NCBI GenBank assembly: GCA_040374085.1 | Contig: JBEIVB010000019.1 | Location: forward strand, 1 to 32,957 | DNA length: 32,957 nucleotides | Source: JBEIVB01 sp040374085 | Lineage (GTDB): Bacteria > Bacteroidota > Bacteroidia > UBA4408 | Reading direction: 5' to 3' | Part shown: positions 1 to 7,703 of the stretch, piece after piece | Layout of the letters: each line of letters starts with the position of its first letter | Position numbering within the stretch: the stretch's first letter is position 1 | Program-made: the position numbers and the translations under genes | The notes under the pieces: model-generated | Database searches by the model: none | What the model saw: the letters and a program-made list of their open reading frames with translations, nothing else | Told to the model about the DNA's origin: nothing

Positions 1-701
1 ACATCAAGATGGCTGCTCAAAAAGAATTGACCTCCGGGCTTGGTAATCCGGAAGGATTCTTTCATAAATTGTTTGTAATCCTTGAAGTGGTCTATGGCCG
101 ACTGGCTCATGACTAAATCGGCGCTGTTGCTTTTGAAAGGCAGTTTTTCGGCGTAGGAAAGAATGTGGCCCATTTTCAACTGAGCCAAGCGCGGATAAAT
201 TCGCAAGAATTGGTCGTGCAACAGCCTCAGGTTCGGATCCACCAGATAATATCGAAGGGTTTCCGGATGTCGAAAAAAGGAACAGTAGGCATGCCCTGTT
301 CCGGCTCCGATGTCCACCACGGTGGCGTTGCGCAGTTCATGCAGACCGCTGCGTTCCGCTAAATAGTTGAGCAAAGGCAGCGCATTCACTAAGGTATATA
401 CAGAGAGGGATTTGTGGTAGTTGAGGAACTGCGCATTCAAACGCGCCCACTCATCTTGGTTTTTTTCAAATTCCTGTCCGGTGAAATCCACCACCTGATT
501 TTCGATGGCGAACCGTTTCCCGCTGCTGCTGCAGGTTAGAGCGTTGCCCTGCTCTTGCAAGGGGGCATCGGCTTGCTCCGGACTGCACAGTTCGGCCAGC
601 ATGTTGGCAGGAGACAACCGTTGCTGTTCGTATAGATCGGCCAGCTCGTAAATGTTGCGCTCTTTCTTGAGCAGGTTCAGTTGCAGTTGCAGGAAATCCA
701 T
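1..701 (-). CDS. SAM-dependent class I methyltransferase (3' end outside window)
   Basis: The ATG is at 701 on the minus strand and the reading frame stays open to base 1, giving about 233 residues; the C-terminus lies outside the window. Around residue 125-135 it has a glycine-rich SAM-binding motif I (VVDIGAGTGHAYC). This is followed by an acidic strand (YYLVDPN) and the methyltransferase-11-like stretch ADLVMSQSAIDHF, which fits post-motif II/III. The roughly 120 residues before motif I resemble no domain I can name. It starts 3 bases after the gldF stop, so it is probably co-transcribed with gldF. The substrate cannot be told; small molecules, quinones and sugars are all possible. The fold assignment is firm, the function open. 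Confidence 0.8.
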   Translation of the reverse strand, partial: MDFLQLQLNLLKKERNIYELADLYEQQRLSPANMLAELCSPEQADAPLQEQGNALTCSSSGKRFAIENQVVDFTGQEFEKNQDEWARLNAQFLNYHKSLSVYTLVNALPLLNYLAERSGLHELRNATVVDIGAGTGHAYCSFFRHPETLRYYLVDPNLRLLHDQFLRIYPRLAQLKMGHILSYAEKLPFKSNSADLVMSQSAIDHFKDYKQFMKESFRITKPGGQFFLSSHLD

Positions 702-704
702 AGG

Positions 705-1439
705 TTATGACCATTTGCGGCTCTCAAGCGCAGTGCGGGTACCGAGCAAAAAGAGCGCGTTTAGGGAAAGAAAATAAAGCACGTCGCGGGTGTCGATTAC
801 ACCGCGGCTCAACGAGAGGTAGTGCGCATTCATGCTGAGGTTGCTGAGCCATGCTCCAGCTCCGGATAGGAATGGGATGCTGCCAAGAGATTCGAGTCCG
901 GTAAACAAAATGAAGCACATAAAAACCCCAATAACAAAAGCCACCAGCTGATTCTCGGTTAAGGCACTGGACAGCATGCCAATGGAAACAAACCCGGATC
1001 CCAACAACATCAATCCAATAAAAGATCCGAATGTGCCGCCGCTGTCTAAGTTGCCCTCGGGAGCACCCAGATCGTAAACGGTTTTCACGTACACCAAGCC
1101 GGGCAGCAGCGCCACCAACAAGAGCACTACCCCGGCAAGGTATTTGGCCCACACGATTTGCAACTCGTTTATGGGCTTAGTCAACAACATTTCCAAGGTT
1201 CCCGTTTTGCGCTCCTCAGAAATCATACGCATGGTAATTGCCGGAACCAGGAAAAGAAACAAGTACGGAACAATGGCAAAGAGGCTGTCTATGCCGGCAA
1301 ATCCGGCATCAAGAATGTTCGAAGGCCCCGGTAGAATCCACAAAAATAGACTCAGCATAACCAAAAAGGCCACCAACACTACATAGCCCATTAAGGAAAA
1401 TAGGAAAAGGCGAATCTCGCGAAGGAACAGTGCAGTCAT
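705..1439 (-). CDS. gldF: Gliding motility-associated ABC transporter permease GldF
   Basis: This 244-residue integral membrane protein has about six hydrophobic segments. It carries the ABC-2 permease signature SEERKTGTLEMLLTKPI near residue 75-90 and an N-terminal MTALFLREIRLFLFS cytoplasmic lead. Both length and motif match GldF, which in Flavobacterium johnsoniae works with the ATPase GldA and the periplasmic-domain protein GldG and is linked to gliding and type IX secretion. In the genomes I know, gldG follows gldF directly. Here the next gene is a methyltransferase 3 bases away, and gldG is not visible. A good promoter lies just upstream (1454-1486), so gldF can be transcribed apart from murQ. 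A generic ABC-2 permease is the alternative. Confidence 0.82.
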   Translation of the reverse strand: MTALFLREIRLFLFSLMGYVVLVAFLVMLSLFLWILPGPSNILDAGFAGIDSLFAIVPYLFLFLVPAITMRMISEERKTGTLEMLLTKPINELQIVWAKYLAGVVLLLVALLPGLVYVKTVYDLGAPEGNLDSGGTFGSFIGLMLLGSGFVSIGMLSSALTENQLVAFVIGVFMCFILFTGLESLGSIPFLSGAGAWLSNLSMNAHYLSLSRGVIDTRDVLYFLSLNALFLLGTRTALESRKWS

Positions 1440-1453
1440 GATGGAAGAAGGCC

Positions 1454-1486
1454 CAAATATAGTGATTTGACCTGCGGCTTATCCAA
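1454..1486 (-). promoter_or_regulatory. gldF promoter, TTG-N22-TATATTTG
   Basis: On the minus strand a perfect Bacteroidota -7 box (TATATTTG, 1454-1461) is preceded by TTG at 1484-1486 with a 22-base spacer. This is within the 17-23 range reported for flavobacterial TTG/TAnnTTTG promoters. The box ends 14 bases before the gldF ATG, and the TTG lies inside the last codons of the upstream gene. Confidence 0.65.
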
Positions 1487-2045
1487 TGCGTTTGGTAACC
1501 AGCGATTGAACCAATTGATAGAGCTGCAATGGTTGCAGGGTGCGCCACCCCACGAGGTTGATATCCCCTCCCATGACCAAATAATAATCGAGGTTGGCTT
1601 TCTGAATTTCTTTTAAAACATGCTCGCGGAAGTTGAGAAGGGCAATCCATCCTTCCTCCACATCCTCAAACCATTCCTCGTAATAAGAGTCGTCGCTCAC
1701 ATGAAAGTTGAGCACGTTTTCGCCCAATAACACAAACTTGTTTATTCCGGCTGCCATTAGTACATCGGCCACCTCCCGTTTCAAAAACATGATGTCGTTG
1801 TTTACGGCATCGTTCCACTCGCCCAGCAGCTCAATGATGGCAAACCCCTCGTGGTAATCTGCATAAAGGATTTTCAGATATAGGGTTTCAGAGCCAAAGT
1901 CGTCCCACTGCGGGTGCAGCAAAAAGTTGTAGAGGTTATGGGTGAATTCGAATTCCGAGTACTCGCGCTCATAGAAGGGTGAGCGATCGTCTTCTTCAGC
2001 TGCATAGAGGCTGCGCCAGTTGTAGTATGGCTCTAAGGTATGCAT
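1479..2045 (-). CDS. Conserved-looking hypothetical protein between murQ and gldF
   Basis: I do not recognise this 188-residue protein. It has no signal peptide, membrane segment or cysteine, so it is probably cytosolic. It is acidic and rich in tyrosine and tryptophan, for example EEDDRSPFYEREYSEFEF near the N-terminus and SYYEEWFEDVEEGW around residue 118-131. The C-terminal stretch YYLVMGGDINLVGWRTLQP alternates hydrophobic residues like a beta-alpha unit. It begins 3 bases after the murQ stop, so the two are almost certainly co-transcribed; a separate promoter near its end starts gldF. The clean frame and tight spacing make it a real gene. Its role may relate to murQ, but nothing in the sequence proves that. 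Confidence 0.75.
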   Translation of the reverse strand: MHTLEPYYNWRSLYAAEEDDRSPFYEREYSEFEFTHNLYNFLLHPQWDDFGSETLYLKILYADYHEGFAIIELLGEWNDAVNNDIMFLKREVADVLMAAGINKFVLLGENVLNFHVSDDSYYEEWFEDVEEGWIALLNFREHVLKEIQKANLDYYLVMGGDINLVGWRTLQPLQLYQLVQSLVTKRIG

Positions 2046-2048
2046 GGG

Positions 2049-2852
2049 TTAAGAAAGGGCATCAATGGCTTTGCGCACGCTGCCATGTTGGAGAAGAAGT
2101 TTTTTGGCATCGTCATAAGGCAATTGGGTATGCTGCATCACCATGCGCGCACCGCGGTCAATGAGCTTTTCGTTGCTCAGTTGCATGTCCACCATTTGGT
2201 TTCCCTTTACTCTTCCCAAGCGTATCATGGCGCTGGTAGAAAGCATGTTGAGCACCATTTTTTGTGCCGTTCCGGCTTTCATGCGGGTGCTGCCTGTGAT
2301 GAATTCCGGACCCACGAGCACTTCCACCGGAAGTTCGCATGCCTGCGCCACTGCGCTGCCGCCATTGCAGGTGATGCAGCCGGTAAGGATTCCCGCTTTT
2401 CTGCAGGTTTGGAGGGCACCCACCACATAAGGTGTAGATCCCGATGCAGCAATGCCCACCACCACATCGTTGGTTGTGATGCGGTGGGCTTGCAGGTCGC
2501 GCCAGCCGGCTTCGGCATCGTCCTCAGCAAACTCCACGGCCTTGCGAATGGCCGCGTCGCCGCCCGCAATGAGGCCTACTACCAGCCCATGTTCAACCCC
2601 AAACGTGGGCGGACATTCCGAGGCATCCACTATGCCCAGCCTGCCGCTGGTGCCGGCACCCAGGTAAAAAAGACGGCCACCCATAAATAAGGCATCGCCA
2701 ATTGCGGCAGCCAGTTTCTCAATTTGGGGCAAGGATTTCTCCACCGCCAAGGCTACTTTTTGGTCTTCGCGGTTGATTCCGGCAAGCATTTCCGACAAGG
2801 GCATCTGGTCGGGAGCTTCGTATATTGAGCTATCTTCGGTGAGTTTATTCAT
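2049..2852 (-). CDS. murQ: N-acetylmuramic acid 6-phosphate etherase MurQ
   Basis: MurQ cleaves the lactyl ether of MurNAc-6-phosphate to give GlcNAc-6-phosphate and D-lactate in peptidoglycan recycling. The protein has 267 residues from MNKLTEDSS, slightly under the usual 300. It shows the SIS-fold phosphosugar site GAGTSGRLGIVDASECPPTFG (the Glu in ASECPP is the likely catalytic residue), the second SIS signature VVVGIAASGSTPYVVGAL, and the family motif GPEFITGSTRMKAGTAQKMVLNM. A longer in-frame extension exists upstream, but conserved MurQ sequence begins at 2852, so I chose that start. Its ATG shares the palindrome CATG with the ATG of the divergent sensor kinase. A -7 box at 2871-2878 lies inside that kinase's coding sequence. 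Confidence 0.95.
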   Translation of the reverse strand: MNKLTEDSSIYEAPDQMPLSEMLAGINREDQKVALAVEKSLPQIEKLAAAIGDALFMGGRLFYLGAGTSGRLGIVDASECPPTFGVEHGLVVGLIAGGDAAIRKAVEFAEDDAEAGWRDLQAHRITTNDVVVGIAASGSTPYVVGALQTCRKAGILTGCITCNGGSAVAQACELPVEVLVGPEFITGSTRMKAGTAQKMVLNMLSTSAMIRLGRVKGNQMVDMQLSNEKLIDRGARMVMQHTQLPYDDAKKLLLQHGSVRKAIDALS

Positions 2853-4872
2853 GGGCGTGCACGCTGTCTTCAAAATTAGGAAAAAGCCCTCGGCTTTGCG
2901 GTATACCGGTTGTTTTATTTGTGCATGGTTGTTATTCTGTTGCGCTGCCTCACCGTCTTTTGCCCAAAAGAACCGGGCATCTTCAGACAGCACGCGCGCC
3001 CTCGTCTTTCTGAAAAAGGTATCCCAGGCTTACCTGCAAGGCAAATTCGATGAGGCCCTTCGCTGGGGTAAAAGAGGCCTTCAGTGCGCCCGCAATGCGC
3101 GCAGTGAATCCTTAATGGGCCGCAGCCGTTTTGCCTTGGGAGAAGTGTTCGATCGCCGCGGCGATTTGGCTCAAGCAGAAGAAAATATGGCCTTGGCCAT
3201 TCGACACATGCAGAGGGCACATGACAAATCCTTGCTCTCCGATTACTTAGGCGCTTACGGAAACCTCGCACTCAAGAGGGGACAAACCGCAGTAGCCCTC
3301 GATCACCTGCTGAAATCCTTATCGCTTGCAGAACAAATCAAGGACTCTTCGCGCATTGCCGGAGGCTTTTCCAACCTCGGCATATTGTATTGGAGCACCG
3401 GGCGCCTCGGGGCCTCCAGAGGGTATTTAGAAAAAGCAGTTGCCATAAGAGAAAGGCAAAAAGACATCGGTGGGCTGGCCTACAGCTACGGCAATCTGGC
3501 CATCGTAAACAAGCTGGAGGGAAAGGATAAAGAAGCTATGCACAACTACCAAAAGACACTGGAGATGTGCAGGGAAATGAACGATTCGGTTTGCATAGCC
3601 AACGTGTATAACAACATTGGTGTTTTACTCCAAGACCAAGGAAAGTTCCAAGAGGCGTTGGAGTTTCAGTTGATGGCCTTGGCCATGCGCAACGAGCAGC
3701 ATGATTTACAAAGCCTGACTGTATCTTACCTGAACATCGGCGGACTCTACAGAACCCTCAAACAACCCGGAAAAGCAGAGGCATTTGCCAAACAAGCGCA
3801 AAGTCTCGCCCTCAAAACCGGCGCTTTGGAGGATTTGCGCGATGTGTACGAGCTGAGGGCATTTTTAAAAGAAGATGCGCACAAGCATAAAGAGGCTTTG
3901 GCTTTTTTTCGGAATTTTCAGAAAGCCAGCGACAGTTTGATGCGGAGCAGGGAAGAAGAAAAAATGGCCCGGTCTGAATTGAATTATGACTTGGAAAAAC
4001 GCCGGCAGGATGCCAATCTTCGTGAAGAAAAACGCAGCCATGCTTTCCAAATGGAGGCCCAACGGGGCATGCAGCAACGCAACCTGTTCATTATGGCGTT
4101 TGTATGTGCATTCATCATTGGAATGCTGCTCTTGTTTGCCATCCTGAGGAACCGTCGCGCAAACCGGCTTTTGCAGGAAAAGAATGAGGCCTTGGAAGAA
4201 ATAAATAGACAACAGGGTGCACTTACTCAAATTTTAGCCCACGACCTGCGAACGCCCATCACGCAAATTAAAGGACTTGTGGGCTTATTGGACTTTACGG
4301 GGCCTATCAGCCCCGGGCAGCGAGAGGTTTTAGATAAAATTAAGATGGCTGCCTCCGGAGGAAATCAGCTCATCGACGATTTATTGAGGATTGGCCTCAT
4401 AGAGCAGGATGAACAAGGAGCCGAGCTGAAAAATGTAGAAATAGCGGACTTATTGGAATCGGTCTGCCGCCATTTTGCCGATGAGGCGAAGCGAAAACAA
4501 ATGATGGTGGTGAATCGATATGAGGGAGATGGAGTGCTTAGAACCAATTCGGCTTTTTTACAACAAATAATTAGTAATTTGGTGTCGAATGCTATAAAGT
4601 TCTCTGATTTCGGCAAGATGGTGTACCTCGATGCCGAGAGAACAGACAAAGGCTGGATTCTTTCTGTAACCGACCAAGGACCGGGTATTCCTGACGAAGA
4701 GATGAACGAACTTTTTCTGAAGTTTCGACGCTTATCGAACCGACCTACGGGTAATGAAACTTCCCATGGTTTGGGTTTATACAGTGTTAAAATTATGGTA
4801 AAAAAGTTGGGCGGAACGGTTACGTGTTCTTCAAAAGTGGGTAAGGGCAGTGTTTTCCGAGTTCAGCTCTAA
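2851..4872 (+). CDS. TPR-repeat membrane sensor histidine kinase
   Basis: The protein has 673 residues from ATG 2851. Domain order: a signal peptide with a long basic lead (cleavage probably after SPSFA, near residue 38); about six or seven tetratricopeptide repeats to roughly residue 365 (for example AYLQGKFDEALRWGKRGL and NIGVLLQDQGKFQEALEFQ); a charged coiled coil; one membrane helix at about 411-432; a second coiled coil; a HisKA domain with phosphoacceptor His464 in AHDLRTP; and a HATPase domain with N box SNLVSNAIKF, G1 DQGPGIP and G2 HGLGLYS. All catalytic boxes look intact. The TPR part should face the periplasm and sense an unknown ligand or protein. There is no receiver domain and no adjacent response regulator. 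A further in-frame start exists upstream inside murQ; I chose 2851 because it gives a normal signal peptide. Confidence 0.88.
   Translation: MGVHAVFKIRKKPSALRYTGCFICAWLLFCCAASPSFAQKNRASSDSTRALVFLKKVSQAYLQGKFDEALRWGKRGLQCARNARSESLMGRSRFALGEVFDRRGDLAQAEENMALAIRHMQRAHDKSLLSDYLGAYGNLALKRGQTAVALDHLLKSLSLAEQIKDSSRIAGGFSNLGILYWSTGRLGASRGYLEKAVAIRERQKDIGGLAYSYGNLAIVNKLEGKDKEAMHNYQKTLEMCREMNDSVCIANVYNNIGVLLQDQGKFQEALEFQLMALAMRNEQHDLQSLTVSYLNIGGLYRTLKQPGKAEAFAKQAQSLALKTGALEDLRDVYELRAFLKEDAHKHKEALAFFRNFQKASDSLMRSREEEKMARSELNYDLEKRRQDANLREEKRSHAFQMEAQRGMQQRNLFIMAFVCAFIIGMLLLFAILRNRRANRLLQEKNEALEEINRQQGALTQILAHDLRTPITQIKGLVGLLDFTGPISPGQREVLDKIKMAASGGNQLIDDLLRIGLIEQDEQGAELKNVEIADLLESVCRHFADEAKRKQMMVVNRYEGDGVLRTNSAFLQQIISNLVSNAIKFSDFGKMVYLDAERTDKGWILSVTDQGPGIPDEEMNELFLKFRRLSNRPTGNETSHGLGLYSVKIMVKKLGGTVTCSSKVGKGSVFRVQL
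2871..2878 (-). promoter_or_regulatory. murQ -7 box TAATTTTG
   Basis: A perfect TAnnTTTG on the minus strand ends 18 bases before the murQ ATG. No TTG lies at the usual -33 spacing. The box is inside codons 7-10 of the divergent histidine kinase. Confidence 0.45.
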
Positions 4873-4873
4873 A

Positions 4874-6328
4874 TCAATGCCCCGGCTTGAGGGAGATGCA
4901 TACGTTTTTGGGTTCGGTAAAAAATCGGAGGGCTTCCATACCGCCTTCTCTACCTACACCGGAGGCTTTTACGCCACCAAATGGAGTTCGCAGATCGCGC
5001 ACCAGCCAGCAGTTTATCCAAACAATGCCGCAATGCAGTTCATGGGCTGTGCGGTGGGCACGTTCCAAATCCCGTGTCCAAACCGATGCAGCCAAACCAT
5101 AAGGTGTGGCGTTTGCCAGCTCCACTGCCTGCGAATCTGAGTCGAAAGCTTGCAGGGTTACCACCGGTCCAAATATTTCTTCTGTATTGGTGCGGCAGTT
5201 CTGAGGAAGACCTTCCAGTACCGTTGGTGCAATGTAAAATCCTCCTTCCAGATCGCCTGAGAGGGTAATGGATTTTCCTCCGCACAGCACAGTTGCACCT
5301 TCTTGAACAGCCAAATCAATGCAACCCAAAACCTTTTTGTGGTGAGCTTCGGAAACAACGGCTCCCATCTTGGTGGCAGGCAGGGTTGGGTCGCCAACAG
5401 TCATGGCACGAACCTTTTCCACAAATGCATCGCGAAATTTTTTATATAAGGAACGCTCAATTAAAATACGGGATCCACAAAGGCAAATTTGACCCTGATT
5501 GGAGAAGGCAGATTGAAGGACCCCTTTTAGGGTGCGTTCGAAATCGCAGTCTGCAAAAACAAGGGTTGGGTTTTTGCCACCCAACTCCAGCGATAACTTT
5601 TTAAACATGGGCGCAGCCGTTGCTGCAAGCTGCTTTCCGGTTGCCGTTCCTCCGGTAAATGACAGTACCGGAATGTGCGGATGCCCAACGATGGCCTGCC
5701 CAGCTTTGCCTCCCAAACCATGCACTACGTTGAGCACTCCGGGAGGTAAACCGGCCTCTATGCAAAGTTTGCATAACAAAAAGGCGGTCATGGGTGTAAC
5801 TTCCGAAGGCTTTGCTACTACTGTGTTTCCTGCAGCAAGAGCCGGCGCAATTTTCCAACTAAACAAGTACAATGGAAGGTTCCATGGCGATATGCAACCG
5901 GCTACACCGATGGGTTGACGGAGGGTGTAGTTAAAGCCTCTGTCCTCCATGTCGTGCGACTCTGATGCAAAATGCAGAATGGCGGTTCCGTAAAAACGGA
6001 AATTGGCACTCGCTCTGGGAATGTCTACTGCCCTGGCCAAGGAGATGGGCTTTCCGTTGTCTATGCATTCTGCCAGAGCCAGTTTGTCGAGGTCACGATC
6101 TATGAGGTCTGCTATGCGCAAGAGAATGCGCGACCGTTCTTCTTTTGGGGTGTTGCTCCAGGCTGGAAAGGCGGCCTTGGCGGCTTCTACCGCCTGATTC
6201 ACATCTGCTTCGTCTGAATCGGGAAGGCGGCTGTAAACCGCTCCGGTTGCCGGATTTACATTATCCAAATAGGCATTATTGCGAGCGGCAACTAAGGCGC
6301 CGTTGATGTAATTGAGAATGGTTTGCAT
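4874..6328 (-). CDS. Aldehyde dehydrogenase, ALDH8 / 2-aminomuconate semialdehyde dehydrogenase-like
   Basis: This is a 484-residue NAD(P)-dependent aldehyde dehydrogenase of normal length. Key residues by my count are Asn150 (SPWN), Lys173 (VAKPSE), the general base Glu248 (LELGGKNP) and the catalytic Cys282 (NQGQICLC), with EEIFGPV further on. The stretches AGLPPGVLNVVHG, KKLSLELGGKNP and FSNQGQICLCGSRI are closest, from memory, to ALDH8A1 and bacterial 2-aminomuconic/2-hydroxymuconic semialdehyde dehydrogenases. It may therefore act late in tryptophan (kynurenine) breakdown. No other kynurenine gene is present, so the substrate is an inference. I chose ATG 6328 over an upstream in-frame start because family homology begins there and a -7 box lies 8 bases ahead. 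Its stop is one base from the convergent kinase stop. Confidence 0.9.
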   Translation of the reverse strand: MQTILNYINGALVAARNNAYLDNVNPATGAVYSRLPDSDEADVNQAVEAAKAAFPAWSNTPKEERSRILLRIADLIDRDLDKLALAECIDNGKPISLARAVDIPRASANFRFYGTAILHFASESHDMEDRGFNYTLRQPIGVAGCISPWNLPLYLFSWKIAPALAAGNTVVAKPSEVTPMTAFLLCKLCIEAGLPPGVLNVVHGLGGKAGQAIVGHPHIPVLSFTGGTATGKQLAATAAPMFKKLSLELGGKNPTLVFADCDFERTLKGVLQSAFSNQGQICLCGSRILIERSLYKKFRDAFVEKVRAMTVGDPTLPATKMGAVVSEAHHKKVLGCIDLAVQEGATVLCGGKSITLSGDLEGGFYIAPTVLEGLPQNCRTNTEEIFGPVVTLQAFDSDSQAVELANATPYGLAASVWTRDLERAHRTAHELHCGIVWINCWLVRDLRTPFGGVKASGVGREGGMEALRFFTEPKNVCISLKPGH

Positions 6329-6336
6329 GGCACCGT

Positions 6337-6344
6337 CAAAGGTA
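6337..6344 (-). promoter_or_regulatory. Aldehyde dehydrogenase -7 box TACCTTTG
   Basis: This perfect TAnnTTTG on the minus strand ends only 8 bases before ATG 6328. A transcript starting about 7 bases downstream of the box would be essentially leaderless. No properly spaced TTG is visible. Confidence 0.5.
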
Positions 6345-6402
6345 ATAACAAATGATTGCCTCGATTTTTGAGGTGGGTTGGAGATTTTTATTTTCTTTGT
6401 GC

Positions 6403-7104
6403 ATGCTCCAACGAAAGGAACGTTCACTCATTCTTTTTTCGGCAATGATGTTCTCATTGTTGAGTGTCGGATGCACACACCTAACGGGTGGAAAGGATGA
6501 AGGCACCATTGAGTATGAAATAAAGGTGCTCAAAAATGACAACCCCATTATAACTTCCGATCTTCTGCCTTCCACCATGGTCACGCGGTTTAAAAACAAC
6601 TGTATGGCTCAGGAGCTCGCCGCAGGCATGGGCATGTTTGCCACCACTTTCATCTCCGATCCCGAAAAGAATATGGTGTGGCAAACCCTGCAGATGAAAA
6701 TGTTTGGCAAGAACTATGTGTGTGAGGCCGACTCCAAAATTTTACGGCAAACCATTTCTGCAGAAGGGAAAAGGCGATTTGAGTTTCTTCCATCAATCCG
6801 CAGCATTGCAGGGTACAACTGCAAACTGGCACGTATGCATTTTGTTGATGGTTCTCACCCTCCGGTAGATATTTATTACACCGAAGAAATACCGGTGGAG
6901 CATCCCAACTTCTATTCTTTCTACAAAGAAATTCCGGGTGTTTTGATGGACTTTGAGGTAAAGCGTTACAACATTGAAATGCATCTCGTTGCCAAAAAGG
7001 TTACCCACGACAAAGTGGACGAAAAGATATTGGAGCCTGACGCTGACGCCAAGCGCATCTCTTTGGCTGAGATGAATGCGATTTTCAACGGGGGCAATCC
7101 TTAA
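6403..7104 (+). CDS. Putative lipoprotein of unknown function
   Basis: The protein has 233 residues. ATG 6403 gives a lipoprotein signal: basic start MLQRKER, a hydrophobic core and SLLSVGC with the acylation Cys at residue 24. The lipobox is slightly off consensus, with Ser at -3. An earlier in-frame ATG at 6352 would bury the signal and is less likely. The mature part begins with a beta-rich GTIEYEIKVL and contains SIAGYNCKLARM, followed by YYTEEIP and VLMDFEV. This pattern of a GYxC-K motif between beta strands recalls Bacteroidota GLPGLI/DUF4412-type envelope proteins, though I cannot assign a family. Its TAA stop interlocks with the convergent neighbour's stop in TTAA (7101-7104). Probably an outer-membrane or periplasmic anchored protein. 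Confidence 0.75.
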   Translation: MLQRKERSLILFSAMMFSLLSVGCTHLTGGKDEGTIEYEIKVLKNDNPIITSDLLPSTMVTRFKNNCMAQELAAGMGMFATTFISDPEKNMVWQTLQMKMFGKNYVCEADSKILRQTISAEGKRRFEFLPSIRSIAGYNCKLARMHFVDGSHPPVDIYYTEEIPVEHPNFYSFYKEIPGVLMDFEVKRYNIEMHLVAKKVTHDKVDEKILEPDADAKRISLAEMNAIFNGGNP

Positions 7105-7589
7105 TCTCGGTCTTCTGCTTCGTGGTTCTCCGAGGGTGAACCCGATCCTTGTGTTTGGGCCTCGCTGTGGTGAATGGCTCCGCCTGAACTGCCCGACATC
7201 CAAGCCGTTGCGAAAAGTGCCAAGCCCGCAACTACCAGAGCCGATCGAAACACCCGCGAAGGCTTTCCTGTTTTCTTTTCTGTCCACCAAAGGCTGGCTG
7301 CGAAAACGGCCGAAGCAAAGCAGGCAATCAGAAAGGCTTTTGTGCGCTCTTCGTGCTGCTCTATGGCTTCTTCGCTGAACCCTGGCGTTCCTTCCAGTAG
7401 ATGCTCGGCTTGCTCACCGGTTTGGTGAGCCATAAAAGCAAAGCCGGCGTTCAACACCAACAAGACGCAAGCCAAGTTCACCATGGGGTCTTGTTTGCGC
7501 ATCCATCCATAGAGGAATAAAAAAATGGAGAAACCACCGCAAAACATGGGCAGGTGATTGAGAAGCAGGTGGAGGTGAGCTGGGTTCAT
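7101..7589 (-). CDS. Small four-helix membrane protein (DUF2231-like)
   Basis: The protein has 162 residues with four predicted membrane helices, at about 8-30, 38-55, 85-106 and 115-133, and a polar, histidine- and acid-rich C-terminal tail. The N-terminal motif MNPAHLHLLLNHLPMF, with repeated histidines at the membrane edge, resembles the DUF2231 group of small membrane proteins, some of which are suspected haem or metal binders. The loop HQTGEQAEHLLEGTPGFSEEAIEQHEERTK adds more potential ligands. The function is unknown. It has a well-formed promoter (7609-7639), and dnaE is transcribed divergently from the same intergenic region. It converges on the upstream lipoprotein gene with shared TTAA stops. 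Confidence 0.75.
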   Translation of the reverse strand: MNPAHLHLLLNHLPMFCGGFSIFLFLYGWMRKQDPMVNLACVLLVLNAGFAFMAHQTGEQAEHLLEGTPGFSEEAIEQHEERTKAFLIACFASAVFAASLWWTEKKTGKPSRVFRSALVVAGLALFATAWMSGSSGGAIHHSEAQTQGSGSPSENHEAEDRD

Positions 7590-7608
7590 AGGACATAGGC
7601 TTGAACAT

Positions 7609-7639
7609 CAAAACTAACCAACCTCCCCGTGTTTTCCAA
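7609..7639 (-). promoter_or_regulatory. Membrane protein promoter, TTG-N20-TAGTTTTG
   Basis: The -7 box TAGTTTTG (7609-7616, minus strand) and a TTG at 7637-7639 are separated by 20 bases, a textbook flavobacterial spacing. The box ends 19 bases before the ATG at 7589. This is the best-matching promoter in the window. Confidence 0.65.
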
Positions 7640-7677
7640 TTATTTTGAACATTCTGCCCTTGCCGTCTGTGGCTTCA

Positions 7678-7685
7678 TAACTTTG
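7678..7685 (+). promoter_or_regulatory. dnaE -7 box TAACTTTG
   Basis: A perfect TAnnTTTG ends 18 bases before the dnaE ATG. The nearest TTG upstream (7660-7662) has a 15-base spacer, shorter than usual. Confidence 0.5.
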
Positions 7686-7703
7686 TACACTCGCCTCGCA
7701 TTC

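Noticed and set aside
2040..2690. 216-codon plus-strand open frame across murQ
   Set aside because: It is antisense to a gene with clear MurQ motifs, and its translation is rich in His, Cys and Arg without any recognisable domain; a shadow of high-GC coding sequence.
2831..2838. TATCTTCG as a kinase -7 box
   Set aside because: One fixed base mismatches and no TTG lies at the usual distance; it is plausible by position (12 bases before the ATG) but too weak to list.
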